Part shown: positions 16,509-26,088 of the stretch, in pieces
Position numbering within the stretch: the stretch's first letter is position 1
Layout: every line of letters starts with the position of its first letter
NCBI GenBank assembly: GCA_017440585.1
Contig: JAFSGW010000061.1
Location: 1-39,413, forward strand
Direction of reading: 5' to 3'
DNA from: Clostridia bacterium
GTDB lineage: Bacteria > Bacillota > Clostridia > UMGS1883
DNA length: 39,413 nucleotides
Position numbers and translations under genes: made by a program
Notes under the pieces: model-generated
What the model saw: only the letters and a program-made list of their open reading frames with translations
What the model was told of the DNA's origin: nothing
Databases searched by the model: none

Positions 16509-17220
16509 TCACGCCTCCTTTTACATTAAGGGTGTAGAAAATTTTTTCAAGCTCTTCGGGGTTTATTTCCTCCCCGTTCCTTTCGCAGGCAACAGTGCCC
16601 TCGTTTATAACAATAATTCTGTCGCACACGGCACATGCCTCGGAAAGTATATGTGTTGAAAAAATAATTGTGTGCTCACCCTTAAGGCTTTTTATAACCT
16701 CTCTCATTTCCATAATCTGATTGGGGTCAAGACCAACCGTGGGCTCGTCCAGAATTAAAACCTCGGGCTTTCCTGTAAGAGCCTGGGCAAAACCCACTCT
16801 CTGCTTATAGCCCTTGGACAAATTCTTTATCTTTCTATTTCTGACATCGCTTATAAAAACAGTTTCCATCACATCACAAAGGTGCTCTTCTTTGGGAATG
16901 TTAAGCTTAACCTTCTTTAAATCATAAACAAAGGAGAGGTATTCATATACCGTCATGTCAGGGTAAAGAGGGGGCTGTTCGGGCAAATAGCCAATCATTT
17001 TCTTTGCCTCAATGGGGTTTTCAAGAACGTCCACCCCGTTTACCGAAACACTGCCCGAGCTCATGGAAATATAGCCCGTTATCATATTCATCGTGGTGCT
17101 CTTGCCTGCACCGTTAGGACCTAATAAGCCTAAAATTTCGCCCTTATTCACACAAAAGGAAACCTTGTCAACTGCTTTTTTATCGCCATAGGATTTACAA
17201 AGCTCTTTAATTTCTATCAT
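16489..17220 (-). CDS. ABC transporter ATP-binding protein (GldA-like)
   Basis: A 243-residue ATPase with Walker A GPNGAGKST (about 34-42), a Q-loop in IGYLPEQPPLY, signature LSKGYKQRVGFAQAL, Walker B VLILDEPTVGLD and an H-loop STHIL. It powers the permease encoded next and is the first gene of the four-gene Gld-type operon. The operon lies downstream of hisS, separated by a hairpin. Confidence 0.95.
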   Translation of the reverse strand: MIEIKELCKSYGDKKAVDKVSFCVNKGEILGLLGPNGAGKSTTMNMITGYISMSSGSVSVNGVDVLENPIEAKKMIGYLPEQPPLYPDMTVYEYLSFVYDLKKVKLNIPKEEHLCDVMETVFISDVRNRKIKNLSKGYKQRVGFAQALTGKPEVLILDEPTVGLDPNQIMEMREVIKSLKGEHTIIFSTHILSEACAVCDRIIVINEGTVACERNGEEINPEELEKIFYTLNVKGGVSVESNI

Positions 17221-17270
17221 ATAAATCCCTCCAGTCTTTATTGTACATTCACATTATGTCTTTTCTGTGA

Positions 17271-17301
17271 ACAAAGGGGAAACAGTTTGTTTCCCCTTTG
17301 T
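17271..17301. terminator. Hairpin between hisS and the Gld-type operon
   Basis: ACAAAGGGGAAAC (17271-17283) and GTTTCCCCTTTGT (17289-17301) form a 13-bp perfect stem with a 5-base loop. The T-rich flank is on the plus-strand side; on the minus strand, downstream of hisS, the tract is short, so it may only partly end transcription. Confidence 0.75.
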
Positions 17302-17302
17302 T

Positions 17303-18568
17303 TTATTTGCTTTCCTTTATAACCTTTGCAACATCGGTAAGCTCAATTTCAACAGCCTCGCCCGTTGCCATGTTCTTCAATTTGGCCTTGCCCTCTTCAA
17401 TTTCTGTATCACCAAGCACAATTGAATACTTTGCACCAGTTTTGTCCGAATACTTCATCTGTGCCTTGAGGGAGCGGTCAAGATAATCACGCACCACGCT
17501 TACGTTTTCCTCTCTGAGCTTATTTATAAATCCCATGGAGAAAACGTCAGCCTTCTCACCTATTGTTGCCACAAATAAATCGGGAGCAGTGTCAAATTCG
17601 GGCATAACGCCTGCAGCCTCCATGGCAAGTATAATTCTTTCCATACCCATACCAAAGCCAATACCGGGCATAGGTGCACCGCCAAGCTCCTCGATAAGAC
17701 CGTCATAGCGTCCGCCGCCGCAAACTGTGCCCTGTGTACCGGGAAGCTGTGTCTTGAACTCAAAAACAGTCTTTGTGTAATAGTCAAGCCCTCTTACAAT
17801 TGTGGGGTCAATGTTATATTCAATACCGCTTGCGTCAAGGTACTTCTTCACGCTTTCAAAGTGCTCGTTACACTCGTCGCATATATAATCCAAAAGCATG
17901 GGTGCCTTTTCGCCGATCTCCTTACATACAGGGCTCTTACAGTCAAGTATTCTTAAGGGATTCTTTTCATATCTACTCTTGCAGGTTTCGCAGAGAGTGT
18001 CCATGTAATTTGCAAAGTATTCTCTTAAAACCGCGTTATACTTACTGCGGCAGGTGGGACAGCCGATGGAATTAAGGTTAAGCTTCAGCTCGGGTACCTT
18101 AAGTTCTTTAAGTACACTTCCCGCCAAGGAAATAATTTCCGCATCAATTGCAGGGCCCTTTGCACCGTAGCATTCCACACCAAACTGGTGGAATTCACGG
18201 AGTCTGCCTGCCTGAGGCTTTTCGTAGCGGTAACAGCTTATGTTGTAAAAAAGCTTGCTGGGGAGAGCCTCTGCATAAAGGTTATGCTCCAGAAATGCTC
18301 TCGCCGCACCTGCAGTACCTTCGGGACGAAGAGTAATGCTTCTCTCGCCCTTGTCAAGGAAGGTATACATTTCCTTCTGCACAACGTCTGTTGTGTCGCC
18401 AACGCCTCTTTCAAATAATTCTGTATGTTCAAAAACAGGAGTTCTTATTTCCGAAAAACCGTAGTTTTTGCAAATCCTCCTTGTTACCTCTTCAACATAG
18501 TGCCACTTTGCCACATCACGGGGCAAAATATCATTAGTTCCTCTTGGTGCTTTAGTCAGCATCTGCAT
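17303..18568 (-). CDS. hisS: Histidyl-tRNA synthetase
   Basis: A 421-residue class II synthetase that charges tRNA-His. Visible are the motif 2 region (RPEGTAGAARAFLEHNL and FYNISCYRYEKPQAGRLREFHQFGVECYG), the histidine-specific motif VRGLDYYTKTVFEF, motif 3 PGIGFGMGMERIILAME, and a C-terminal anticodon-binding domain. A cysteine set (CPTCRSKYN, CETCKSRY, CDECNEHF) forms an inserted zinc-ribbon-like region around 175-235, as is common in clostridial HisS. Start ATG 18568 has AAAGGA upstream. Confidence 0.97.
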   Translation of the reverse strand: MQMLTKAPRGTNDILPRDVAKWHYVEEVTRRICKNYGFSEIRTPVFEHTELFERGVGDTTDVVQKEMYTFLDKGERSITLRPEGTAGAARAFLEHNLYAEALPSKLFYNISCYRYEKPQAGRLREFHQFGVECYGAKGPAIDAEIISLAGSVLKELKVPELKLNLNSIGCPTCRSKYNAVLREYFANYMDTLCETCKSRYEKNPLRILDCKSPVCKEIGEKAPMLLDYICDECNEHFESVKKYLDASGIEYNIDPTIVRGLDYYTKTVFEFKTQLPGTQGTVCGGGRYDGLIEELGGAPMPGIGFGMGMERIILAMEAAGVMPEFDTAPDLFVATIGEKADVFSMGFINKLREENVSVVRDYLDRSLKAQMKYSDKTGAKYSIVLGDTEIEEGKAKLKNMATGEAVEIELTDVAKVIKESK

Positions 18569-18598
18569 TCAATCCTTTTCACTAATAATCTTCCTTAT

Positions 18599-18627
18599 AT
18601 TTTATCCTTTTTTGTGCATACTGTCAA
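18599..18627 (-). promoter_or_regulatory. hisS promoter
   Basis: TTGACA (18627-18622) and TAAAAT (18604-18599) on the minus strand are spaced by exactly 17 bp, about 30 bases upstream of the hisS start codon. It is divergent from the EamA promoter. Confidence 0.85.
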
Positions 18628-18650
18628 GACATTTTTATCGCCTTATTCCC

Positions 18651-18679
18651 TTGACCTTCGCCATATTTTGACATATTAT
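18651..18679 (+). promoter_or_regulatory. EamA transporter promoter with very short leader
   Basis: TTGACC (18651-18656), a 17-bp spacer and TATTAT (18674-18679). The start of transcription would fall near 18686, right where the AAGGAGG ribosome site begins, so the leader would be only about 14 bases. Confidence 0.75.
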
Positions 18680-18699
18680 TAGTGTAAGGAGGTCATTTT

Positions 18700-19569
18700 A
18701 TGAATTACATTATTTTTGCACTTTTATCGGCAGTTTTTGCCGCACTTACATCAATTCTTGCCAAAATCGGCATGAAAAACGTTAACTCAAACCTTGCCAC
18801 CGCCTTAAGGTGCATTGTGGTTGTTGCCTTTTCATGGCTCATGGCATTTATAACAACGGATATTTCATCTCAGTTTGCCTCCCTCACCCCAAGAACACTT
18901 GTTTTTCTCATTCTGTCGGGTTTAGCTACGGGTGCAAGCTGGATGTGCTATTTCCACGCCTTGAAAATCGGCAATGTTAACCTTGTTGTGCCTATCGACA
19001 AATCGGCAATTGTTTTAACAATGCTTTTAAGCTTTTTAATTTTCCCCGGGGAAAACTTCACCCTCTTTAAGCTTTTATGCATAGTTTTAATTGCATCGGG
19101 TACATACCTCATGATTGAAAAAAAGAGGCGTAAAACCTCTCAGGCTAAAAAGAGTGCCATTCTCTATGCCTTTCTTGGTGCAGTTTTTGCCGCTCTTACA
19201 TCAATACTGGGCAAAATAGGCATAGAGGGCATCGCAAGTGACTTCGGCAGTGCCATCCGCTGTGTTGTGGTGCTTATTATGGCATGGGTTATTGTGCTTT
19301 TCGGAAAAAGCAGCCGGCAGATAGGTCGCATCGGTACAAAAAGCGGCATTTTCATTATCCTTTCCGGTATGGCAACGGGTGCAAGCTGGCTTTGCTACTA
19401 CCGTGCACTATCCATGGGTCCTGCAAGTGTTGTTGTACCTCTTGACAAATTAAGCATTCTCTTCACCTGCATCTTCAGCTACATATTTTTCAAGGAAAAG
19501 CTCACAAAAAAGAGTCTTACGGGGCTTATGCTGATAGTAACAGGCACACTTTTATTAGTTATTTGTTGA
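18700..19569 (+). CDS. EamA/DMT family transporter
   Basis: A 289-residue membrane protein with ten hydrophobic segments arranged as two related EamA halves: AVFAALTSILAKIGMKNVNSN near residue 11 and AVFAALTSILGKIGIEGIASDFG near 160, each later followed by ATGASWMCYFHALKIG or ATGASWLCYYRALSMG. This family exports metabolites or amino acids; the substrate cannot be told. It has a strong AAGGAGG site. Its stop codon overlaps the -35 box of the next promoter. Confidence 0.94.
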   Translation: MNYIIFALLSAVFAALTSILAKIGMKNVNSNLATALRCIVVVAFSWLMAFITTDISSQFASLTPRTLVFLILSGLATGASWMCYFHALKIGNVNLVVPIDKSAIVLTMLLSFLIFPGENFTLFKLLCIVLIASGTYLMIEKKRRKTSQAKKSAILYAFLGAVFAALTSILGKIGIEGIASDFGSAIRCVVVLIMAWVIVLFGKSSRQIGRIGTKSGIFIILSGMATGASWLCYYRALSMGPASVVVPLDKLSILFTCIFSYIFFKEKLTKKSLTGLMLIVTGTLLLVIC

Positions 19570-19594
19570 CAAATCGCTCCGTTTTTTGTAAAAT
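19566..19594 (+). promoter_or_regulatory. proS promoter overlapping the EamA stop codon
   Basis: TTGACA (19566-19571), a 17-bp spacer and TAAAAT (19589-19594). The TGA stop of the EamA gene lies within the -35 box, so proS has its own promoter in a very compact junction. Confidence 0.88.
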
Positions 19595-19634
19595 AGAAGA
19601 TAATATTATTTTAATATGAAAGGCACTGAGAATT

Positions 19635-21071
19635 ATGGCAGATAATAAAAAAATGGTTGAGGATATTACCTCCCGCGATGTTGATTTTGCCCAGTGGTAT
19701 ACTGACATTGTAAAGAAAGCCGAGCTTGCAGACTATTCTGCGGTACGCGGTTGTATGATTGTACGCCCCTACGGCTATGCTATCTGGGAAAATATTCAGA
19801 AGGAATTAGACCGTCGTTTTAAGGAAACAGGTCATGAAAACGTATACATGCCCATGCTCATTCCCGAAAGCCTTCTTCAGAAGGAAAAGGATCACGTTGA
19901 AGGCTTTGCCCCCGAGGTTGCCTGGGTAACACACGGCGGTAGTGAAAAGCTCACAGAGCGTCTTTGTGTACGTCCCACAAGCGAAACTGTTTTCTGTGAC
20001 CATTATAAGGACATTATCCATTCCTACCGCGACCTTCCCAAGCTCTACAACCAGTGGTGCAGTGTTATGCGCTGGGAAAAGACAACACGTCCCTTCCTCC
20101 GCACAGCAGAGTTCTTGTGGCAGGAAGGTCACACAATGCATGCCACAGCAGAAGAAGCAATCGCTGAAACAGAGCAGATGCTCAATATCTATGCTTCCTT
20201 CGCTGAGGAGTTTCTTGCAATCCCCGTTATAAAGGGTAAGAAAACTGATAAGGAAAAGTTTGCAGGTGCAGAGGCTACCTACACAATGGAAGCTATGATG
20301 CACGACGGCAAGGCTCTGCAGAGTGCTACAAGCCACTTCTTCGGTGATGGCTTTGCAAAGGCATTCGGTGTAGAATTTACAGATAAGGACAACACTTTAA
20401 AGAACCCTCATGAAACGAGCTGGGGTATCTCTACACGTATTATCGGTGGTTTAATCATGGTACACGGTGACGACAACGGTCTTGTGCTTCCTCCCATGAT
20501 TGCACCCACACAGCTTATGGTTATTCCCGTTATGCAGCATAAGGAAGGCGTTCTTGACAAGGCTTACGAGGTGCTTGAATCTGTTAAGAAGTACTGCCGT
20601 GTAAAGATTGATGCTTCCGACAAAACTCCCGGCTGGAAGTTTTCTGAATGTGAAATGAAGGGTATTCCCCTCCGCTTGGAGCTTGGTCCCAAGGATATTG
20701 AAAACAACAAGTGCGTGCTTGTCCGCCGTGACACACGCGAAAAATACTTTGTATCCCTCGATGAGCTGGATGTAAAGATTCCCGAAATTTTAGCAGACAT
20801 TCAGTCCTCTCTCTACAACAAGGCTAAGGAAAGCCTTTATTCCAGAATTTACGATGCTACAACACTTGAAGAAGCAAAGGACATTGCAGACAACAAGCCC
20901 GGCTTCATGAGAGCAATGTGGTGCGGTGAGTTGGAATGTGAAATGAAAATGAAGGACGAAGTTGGAGTAACAAGCCGTTGTATGCCCTTTAATGCAGAGC
21001 CCATTGCAGATACATGTATCTGCTGTGGTAAAAAGGCAAAGAGCCTTGTTTTCTGGGGTAAAGCATATTAA
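19635..21071 (+). CDS. proS: Prolyl-tRNA synthetase (archaeal/eukaryotic-type, short form)
   Basis: A 478-residue class II synthetase that charges tRNA-Pro. It lacks the inserted editing domain of the usual bacterial form and has the C-terminal zinc-binding domain of the archaeal/eukaryotic type (CGELECE, then CICCGK) and a terminal tyrosine (WGKAY). Motif 2 lies around [22 protein letters not shown]. Cysteine and proline mischarging would need a separate editing factor; none is seen in the window. The ATG at 19635 is preceded by GAAAGG at a longish distance. Confidence 0.96.
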   Translation: MADNKKMVEDITSRDVDFAQWYTDIVKKAELADYSAVRGCMIVRPYGYAIWENIQKELDRRFKETGHENVYMPMLIPESLLQKEKDHVEGFAPEVAWVTHGGSEKLTERLCVRPTSETVFCDHYKDIIHSYRDLPKLYNQWCSVMRWEKTTRPFLRTAEFLWQEGHTMHATAEEAIAETEQMLNIYASFAEEFLAIPVIKGKKTDKEKFAGAEATYTMEAMMHDGKALQSATSHFFGDGFAKAFGVEFTDKDNTLKNPHETSWGISTRIIGGLIMVHGDDNGLVLPPMIAPTQLMVIPVMQHKEGVLDKAYEVLESVKKYCRVKIDASDKTPGWKFSECEMKGIPLRLELGPKDIENNKCVLVRRDTREKYFVSLDELDVKIPEILADIQSSLYNKAKESLYSRIYDATTLEEAKDIADNKPGFMRAMWCGELECEMKMKDEVGVTSRCMPFNAEPIADTCICCGKKAKSLVFWGKAY

Positions 21072-21089
21072 TAATACAGATTTGAATGT

Positions 21090-21123
21090 AAAAAGAGCAA
21101 CCTTTAAAAGGTTGCTCTTTTTC
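21090..21123. terminator. Bidirectional terminator between convergent genes
   Basis: AAAAAGAGCAACC (21090-21102) pairs with GGTTGCTCTTTTT (21110-21122) around a 7-base loop. It serves proS on the plus strand and the lectin-like protein gene ending at 21130 on the minus strand. Confidence 0.95.
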
Positions 21124-21129
21124 TAACTG

Positions 21130-23544
21130 TTATTTTATAAACATCATTCTGCCTGCAGTATCCTTGTATACATCGTCAAGCTGTGCCTCTGCCGCAAAGC
21201 TGAAAAGACCTGCACCTGCCCGGGAGCTCCAGCTGCCGCCGTAATGAAGCACCTGCTCACCTTCACCACCGGATGGGATAAATGCATCACCAAAGTAGGT
21301 GGATATCGATGCATCTCCGCCTACGCTGTCGGGAAGCATAACAAGTGGGTTTGAAGCATCGTAGCCAACAGAGCGTACTACATTGCCAAAGGGATTGTCC
21401 TCTGAAGTTTCGGGAAGCATATAAGAAAGAGTAACCCTTCTTCCATCTCTCTTTTTTATGTTAATACGTCTGTCCTTTATTGCCACGCCATCGATGTAAA
21501 CAAAAGCATTACCCCAGAAGTTTTCCATGTTTCTGTACTTGAAGGCAACAGTACCTCTTGCGGTGCTTATAGCACCTGTATGCCCTGAAACGTTTCTTGC
21601 CGAGCCGTTTTTAAGAGCAGTATGGGCAATGGCTGTTTTATTTTCAAAAACATCAATGGGGTCACCGGTAATATATACCGACTGCGTGCCGTCATTATTA
21701 TCAATTACGGTCTTCACCTCGCGTATATCATTAAGTGCCGCATCTATAGTATTGCCATAATCATCCGCATCAAAAATAACAACACTGTTTCCTGTCTGGA
21801 AATGATAACTGTCAGCTACAACAACGCAGTTGGTTTTTTCATTTGAAGCAAGTGCCACGGGATATTCTCCGCTATCCTTATCCCCCGATGCCGTTGTATA
21901 GCCACAAGCTCCAAGATACAGATACTGGGAATTTCTCAAGCCCGTTTCAACCATAAAGAGCTTCTGAAGTGCTGCAAGGGTATGGTAGTCAATCTCCTTG
22001 TAGCCCCTCTCCATTGCCTTCATGCTCAGCTCTATAGGTGCCCTGTTAAGGGCAGGGTTAACGTCAGCTACACTTACAGCCATGCCGTTTTCATCTATCG
22101 AGGTAAGGTATGCCGCCACATAAACAGCATCTGCCTCCTCCCCGTTTTCCTTCAAAAATGCCTCGTCAACCACGAAACCTTCGTGGCGGAAACCGGAAAT
22201 TGAAATTGTATCGTACACACCGTCAAAGGTACGCTTTACATAAAACTTAGGTATTTCAACAAAAACATCGCCGTTTGTACCGCTTGAGGAAAAGCCCTCT
22301 TCGCCGTCATAAATGATATTGCCGTCCTTTACGTTACAAAGCTTTATATCCTTCCAGGGATACACATTGTCGAAATGGTTTTCACCAAGGGCAATTGTAC
22401 TCTCCGATACAGCCGCATTAAAGCCGAAGTTTTTCGCATCGTCACATCTTTCGCCCATTGCCGAAGGGTTATTTACGTCAAACCTTACAGAATAAATACC
22501 TTCCTTTGAGAAATCGGCATATTTACTCTTTTCCAGCGACACTCTTCCGGGAAGGGTTCCGCCGATTGCCATATAGCTTCCGCGTTCAATGCTTGGTACT
22601 CTCCAGCCTTCAAGCACGGTTGCCTGTCCGTTTTTCACATGGCTCCATACTCCGTTTGTGTAAAGAATGCTTTCGCCCTCTTTCAAATCGGGTATTTCAT
22701 AGGTTGCATAGTCAGCTTCATGGCTTTCACCGGGAAGTCTGCCGTATACAATAGTGAGCTTTTCATCATGTGCCACGGTGGTTCCCTCAAGGCTCCTGTC
22801 ATAATAGGTAACTCTGCACCATGCACTTTTTTCAGGAATAGCAGCTCTCGCCATCTGGTAAACATTCACAGAATATGTGTCTTTTTTTCTATAGGTGTTA
22901 TTGCTCACCGCATAATGCGTAATTTCGCCCTCAGCGTTTTTAAACTGCCACATGGCACGGTTAAAACCACCGCTCATTGTCAGATATTCACCCTCGGGGT
23001 CAACACTGAACCAGTCTGTTGTTAAAAACCCTTCCTCGTCGGTAAGCTCTCTCTCTTTTGCATTTATTCTGCCTTCGTACACCGTCTCAGGTACAAGGTT
23101 ATGCCCTGTTATTGTAAGAAACATGTCCTTTGTCTCTCTCACATCGGGGGTAATTTCAAGTACAACCTCATTTATGGGTTCAAGCACAATTTCCTCTGTA
23201 TTTTTAACACTCAATGCAGGTATTCTTTCCTCAGAAAGCTCCTTATAGGATGCCGCAGCATAGTAGCATTCGTATGCTTTTTCTTCGTCTCCCGTCTCCA
23301 TATACCAGTCGCCTAAGATCGCTCTTGCCTCCGTATCGGTAGACACATATGTGCAGTAAACCTCCATATGGTATATCGCACCCTCCACGTCGCCTTCAGC
23401 ATAAATGGCTTCAGCCATATCTCTTACATCCTCTATGCTGTCAACATCGCCGTCTCTCTTCTCCATGCCCCATATTGCCACCAGAGCAACCAGAAGGAGC
23501 ACTGCAACAACTATGGTAACGAGAGCCTTCAACCTTTTGTTCAT
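21130..23544 (-). CDS. Membrane-anchored protein with phage-tropism-like C-type-lectin-fold region
   Basis: An 804-residue protein. Residues 7-24 form a single membrane anchor, about 35-105 are two TPR-like helical pairs (MAEAIYAEGDVEGAIYHMEVY, then AILGDWYMETGDEEKAYECY), and 110-340 are beta-rich. From about 395 the sequence follows a pattern I associate with phage tail and C-type-lectin-fold receptor proteins: GTNGDVFVEIPKFYVKRTFDG, IDYHTLAALQKLFMVETG, SGHTGAIS, KYRNMENFWGNAFVYIDGVAIK, and at the end HYGGSWSSRAGAGLFSF ... DTAGRMMFIK (769-804). Such domains bind varied ligands, and some are targets of diversity-generating retroelements, but no reverse transcriptase is present here. It is the last gene of the licD-flippase-gpsA operon, 5 bp after gpsA. 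I infer a surface sensor or adhesin; the fold assignment is by eye. Confidence 0.78.
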   Translation of the reverse strand: MNKRLKALVTIVVAVLLLVALVAIWGMEKRDGDVDSIEDVRDMAEAIYAEGDVEGAIYHMEVYCTYVSTDTEARAILGDWYMETGDEEKAYECYYAAASYKELSEERIPALSVKNTEEIVLEPINEVVLEITPDVRETKDMFLTITGHNLVPETVYEGRINAKERELTDEEGFLTTDWFSVDPEGEYLTMSGGFNRAMWQFKNAEGEITHYAVSNNTYRKKDTYSVNVYQMARAAIPEKSAWCRVTYYDRSLEGTTVAHDEKLTIVYGRLPGESHEADYATYEIPDLKEGESILYTNGVWSHVKNGQATVLEGWRVPSIERGSYMAIGGTLPGRVSLEKSKYADFSKEGIYSVRFDVNNPSAMGERCDDAKNFGFNAAVSESTIALGENHFDNVYPWKDIKLCNVKDGNIIYDGEEGFSSSGTNGDVFVEIPKFYVKRTFDGVYDTISISGFRHEGFVVDEAFLKENGEEADAVYVAAYLTSIDENGMAVSVADVNPALNRAPIELSMKAMERGYKEIDYHTLAALQKLFMVETGLRNSQYLYLGACGYTTASGDKDSGEYPVALASNEKTNCVVVADSYHFQTGNSVVIFDADDYGNTIDAALNDIREVKTVIDNNDGTQSVYITGDPIDVFENKTAIAHTALKNGSARNVSGHTGAISTARGTVAFKYRNMENFWGNAFVYIDGVAIKDRRINIKKRDGRRVTLSYMLPETSEDNPFGNVVRSVGYDASNPLVMLPDSVGGDASISTYFGDAFIPSGGEGEQVLHYGGSWSSRAGAGLFSFAAEAQLDDVYKDTAGRMMFIK

Positions 23545-23549
23545 AGGCT

Positions 23550-24536
23550 TTATTCCCCTTTCCTTTCACGGCCCATCAGCTTTTCAACAGCCTTTTCGGG
23601 GGAGGTTTCGCCGTTTACAATAGAATTAACAACCTCAACAATAGGCATTTCCACGCCATAAACCTCAATAAGCTTCATTGCCGCAGGAAGCATATTCATA
23701 CCTTCTACAACCATACCAACCTCTTTTTTTGCACTTTCTGCACTGTAGCCTGCACCTAAAAGGTTACCTGCTTTAAAGTTACGGCTATGTACGCTTGTGC
23801 AGGTCACAATAAGGTCGCCAACTCCTGCTAAACCGTAGAAGGTTTCTCTGTTACAGCCCATTGCAACGCCAAGCCTTACAATCTCTGCCAGACCGCGTGT
23901 GATAAGTGCAGCGGTTGTGTTGTCACCGTAGCCTAACCCACGGGAAATACCAACTCCGAGTGCCATAACGTTTTTAATTGCACCTGCAAATTCAACGCCC
24001 TTTATGTCACGGTTTGTGTAAACACGAAAGCTCTCGGTCATAAAAATTTCCTGCACAAACTCTGCCGCTTCTTCATCGCAGGATGCGGCAACAATTGTTG
24101 TAGGCTGGTCAAAGGCAACCTCTTCTGCATGGGTAGGCCCCGTAAGGGCAACCACCCTTGCAGAGGGTATAACATCATTGATAATTTCGCTCATTGTAAA
24201 GAGAGTATCTGCCTCCATACCCTTTGCCACGTCAACAATAATCATATCGGAGGCAAAGTGCTCCTTTATTTTTTCTGCTGTTTTTCTCACAAAAACGGAA
24301 GGCACAGCCATAAGCACAACCTTGCAGTTTTTCATTGCTTCGCCCATATCCTTTGTGAAAACCATTTCATCGGGAATATCCATTTCGGAAAGCATATGGT
24401 GCACCCTTGTTCTGTTAAGGTTGTCAATTTCGCTTTCTATTGCAGACCATACAGTCACCTCATGTCCCTTCACGGAAAGAACTCTTGCAAGAGCTATGCC
24501 CCATGTACCTGCACCTATTACTGCTATTTTAGTCAT
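23550..24536 (-). CDS. gpsA: NAD(P)-dependent glycerol-3-phosphate dehydrogenase
   Basis: A 328-residue enzyme that reduces dihydroxyacetone phosphate to sn-glycerol-3-phosphate for lipids and glycerol-phosphate polymers. The NAD-binding motif is VIGAGTWGIALA (6-17). VALTGPTHAEEVA carries a threonine where serine is more common, and the catalytic lysine is in FAGAIKNVMALGVGIS. A C-terminal AGVGDLIVTCTSVHSRN completes the family signature. It overlaps the flippase gene by 4 bp (ATGA), suggesting coupled translation in a surface-polymer operon. Confidence 0.97.
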   Translation of the reverse strand: MTKIAVIGAGTWGIALARVLSVKGHEVTVWSAIESEIDNLNRTRVHHMLSEMDIPDEMVFTKDMGEAMKNCKVVLMAVPSVFVRKTAEKIKEHFASDMIIVDVAKGMEADTLFTMSEIINDVIPSARVVALTGPTHAEEVAFDQPTTIVAASCDEEAAEFVQEIFMTESFRVYTNRDIKGVEFAGAIKNVMALGVGISRGLGYGDNTTAALITRGLAEIVRLGVAMGCNRETFYGLAGVGDLIVTCTSVHSRNFKAGNLLGAGYSAESAKKEVGMVVEGMNMLPAAMKLIEVYGVEMPIVEVVNSIVNGETSPEKAVEKLMGRERKGE

Positions 24537-26068
24537 ACCTTTTTACCTCTCTTCAAAAACATTTTTATCACATCATGGAAAACCTTTGTCGTAGATCCGA
24601 ATACGACTGCAAAAAGTCCGTTATATACCAAAGTCGTTATAACAGCTGCTTTAATAAAGCCACCCCACCCTTCAAACTCAAAGAGCGGAAGCAGAGCCCG
24701 CAACAAAAATGCTGCTCCTGCCGCAAACAGAAAATAAACTATGTATGTCGCATAAAATTTTACAGGCGACTTGTTAAGCCTCTTTTTAAAAACCAGATAC
24801 CCGTCAACCCAGGTTGTTGTCACAAGACGGGAAATACCCGTTGCAATAAAAATACCGCTCATGCCCATTTTGTAGCCTAAAATAATGCTTAAAACAACAT
24901 TGATTATTGCACTTGCTACCGGAGCTGCAACGCTTTCACGGAAAAGCCCCATCGTAGTGCGGTAGGTAAAGCCTGCAAACTGCATACCCTCCACATAAAA
25001 GGAAAATGCAATCGCCGTAACAACACCGATGGGCAAAATAAATCTGTATCCCAGCCATGCCGATATCAAGTGCTCAACCGTAGACGTGAAGCCCACACAC
25101 AAAAATCCGTACAGCCAGAAGGACACAAACAGAAGCCGGTAAAAAACCTCCTCCTTTGCCTTATTATCCTCCGATGCATTCAAATCTCCCACACTTGCGG
25201 TAATGCCGTTTAAAAGCTGGTTTGCTAAAAGACGGAAGTTTGTAATTATCATGGAGTAGTTGGAATACAGGCTCACGCTTCTGAAATTGATAATAGCCTG
25301 AATTAAAATATTATCCGTACTGCCAAGGACAACCCCCGACAGCTTATATACGAAAAGAGCCTTCACATTTTCAAAAATGCTCTTTTTTTCTTCCTTTGTT
25401 AAATCATTTTGCGGTTTTTCGTCAACCACGGGATACCTTTTTGAACAAATCCTTGCAATTATAACATTCCTTACCTGATTTGACACAATCATGGTTGCAA
25501 GGTATAAAATGAAATTATGTGTTGTGTACAAAAGCACAATCTGGACAATTACCTGGATTATGGTAAAAATCTGCTCAACCACCGTGCCAATATATCTTTC
25601 CTGGTTGGCGGTCATAAAGGTTCTTTTCCACACGCAGAAGTAGGAAAAAACCGTATTTGCCAGATATAAAAGGTAAATCACAATAAGGTTATCGGGTATA
25701 TTTGGCTTGTCAACAATAATAAAGTCTAAAAACGGAACAAGGAGCAAACCTAAAACTGCCACCACAGTGCCTATAATTCTGTATGCTGTTTTGTAAAAGG
25801 CAACATATTGCCTTATTCTCTCCCCGTCCTTTTCCCTTATGGGCTTATAAAGGCTGAAAACAATGGCGTTTCCTATGCCTAATTCCGCAAAGGACAAAAC
25901 CTGCAGAATGTTTGTAAAAAGCCCGTTAACACCAAGATAATCCTCAGCTAAGGTCTGTACAAACACACTTCTTACAAAAAAGCCTAAAATAAGGGTTGTA
26001 ACCTCGGCAAAAAGACCAAAAGCAGAATTCCGTATTGAATTTTTAAGCCTTGATTCACTTTTTGCCAT
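24533..26068 (-). CDS. Polysaccharide flippase, Wzx/MATE-like
   Basis: A 511-residue membrane protein with about 12-14 hydrophobic segments. It has the flippase start NSIRNSAFGLFAEVTTLILGFFVRSVFVQTL and LGVNGLFTNILQVLSFAELGIGNAIVFSLYKPI. It moves lipid-linked glycans across the membrane. I chose the ATG at 26068 because a longer frame upstream only translates a non-coding hairpin repeat (26089-26130). It lies between licD and gpsA. No Wzy-type polymerase is visible, so other glycan genes must lie elsewhere. Confidence 0.92.
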   Translation of the reverse strand: MAKSESRLKNSIRNSAFGLFAEVTTLILGFFVRSVFVQTLAEDYLGVNGLFTNILQVLSFAELGIGNAIVFSLYKPIREKDGERIRQYVAFYKTAYRIIGTVVAVLGLLLVPFLDFIIVDKPNIPDNLIVIYLLYLANTVFSYFCVWKRTFMTANQERYIGTVVEQIFTIIQVIVQIVLLYTTHNFILYLATMIVSNQVRNVIIARICSKRYPVVDEKPQNDLTKEEKKSIFENVKALFVYKLSGVVLGSTDNILIQAIINFRSVSLYSNYSMIITNFRLLANQLLNGITASVGDLNASEDNKAKEEVFYRLLFVSFWLYGFLCVGFTSTVEHLISAWLGYRFILPIGVVTAIAFSFYVEGMQFAGFTYRTTMGLFRESVAAPVASAIINVVLSIILGYKMGMSGIFIATGISRLVTTTWVDGYLVFKKRLNKSPVKFYATYIVYFLFAAGAAFLLRALLPLFEFEGWGGFIKAAVITTLVYNGLFAVVFGSTTKVFHDVIKMFLKRGKKV

Positions 26069-26088
26069 TAAATAAACCTGCCTTTCAG

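Noticed and set aside
5205..23544. A diversity-generating retroelement, because an Avd-like four-helix protein and a lectin-like protein are both present
   Set aside because: No reverse transcriptase or template/variable repeat pair is visible, the two genes are 16 kb apart, and the four-helix family is broad. The lectin-like C-terminus shows no sign of adenine-directed change.
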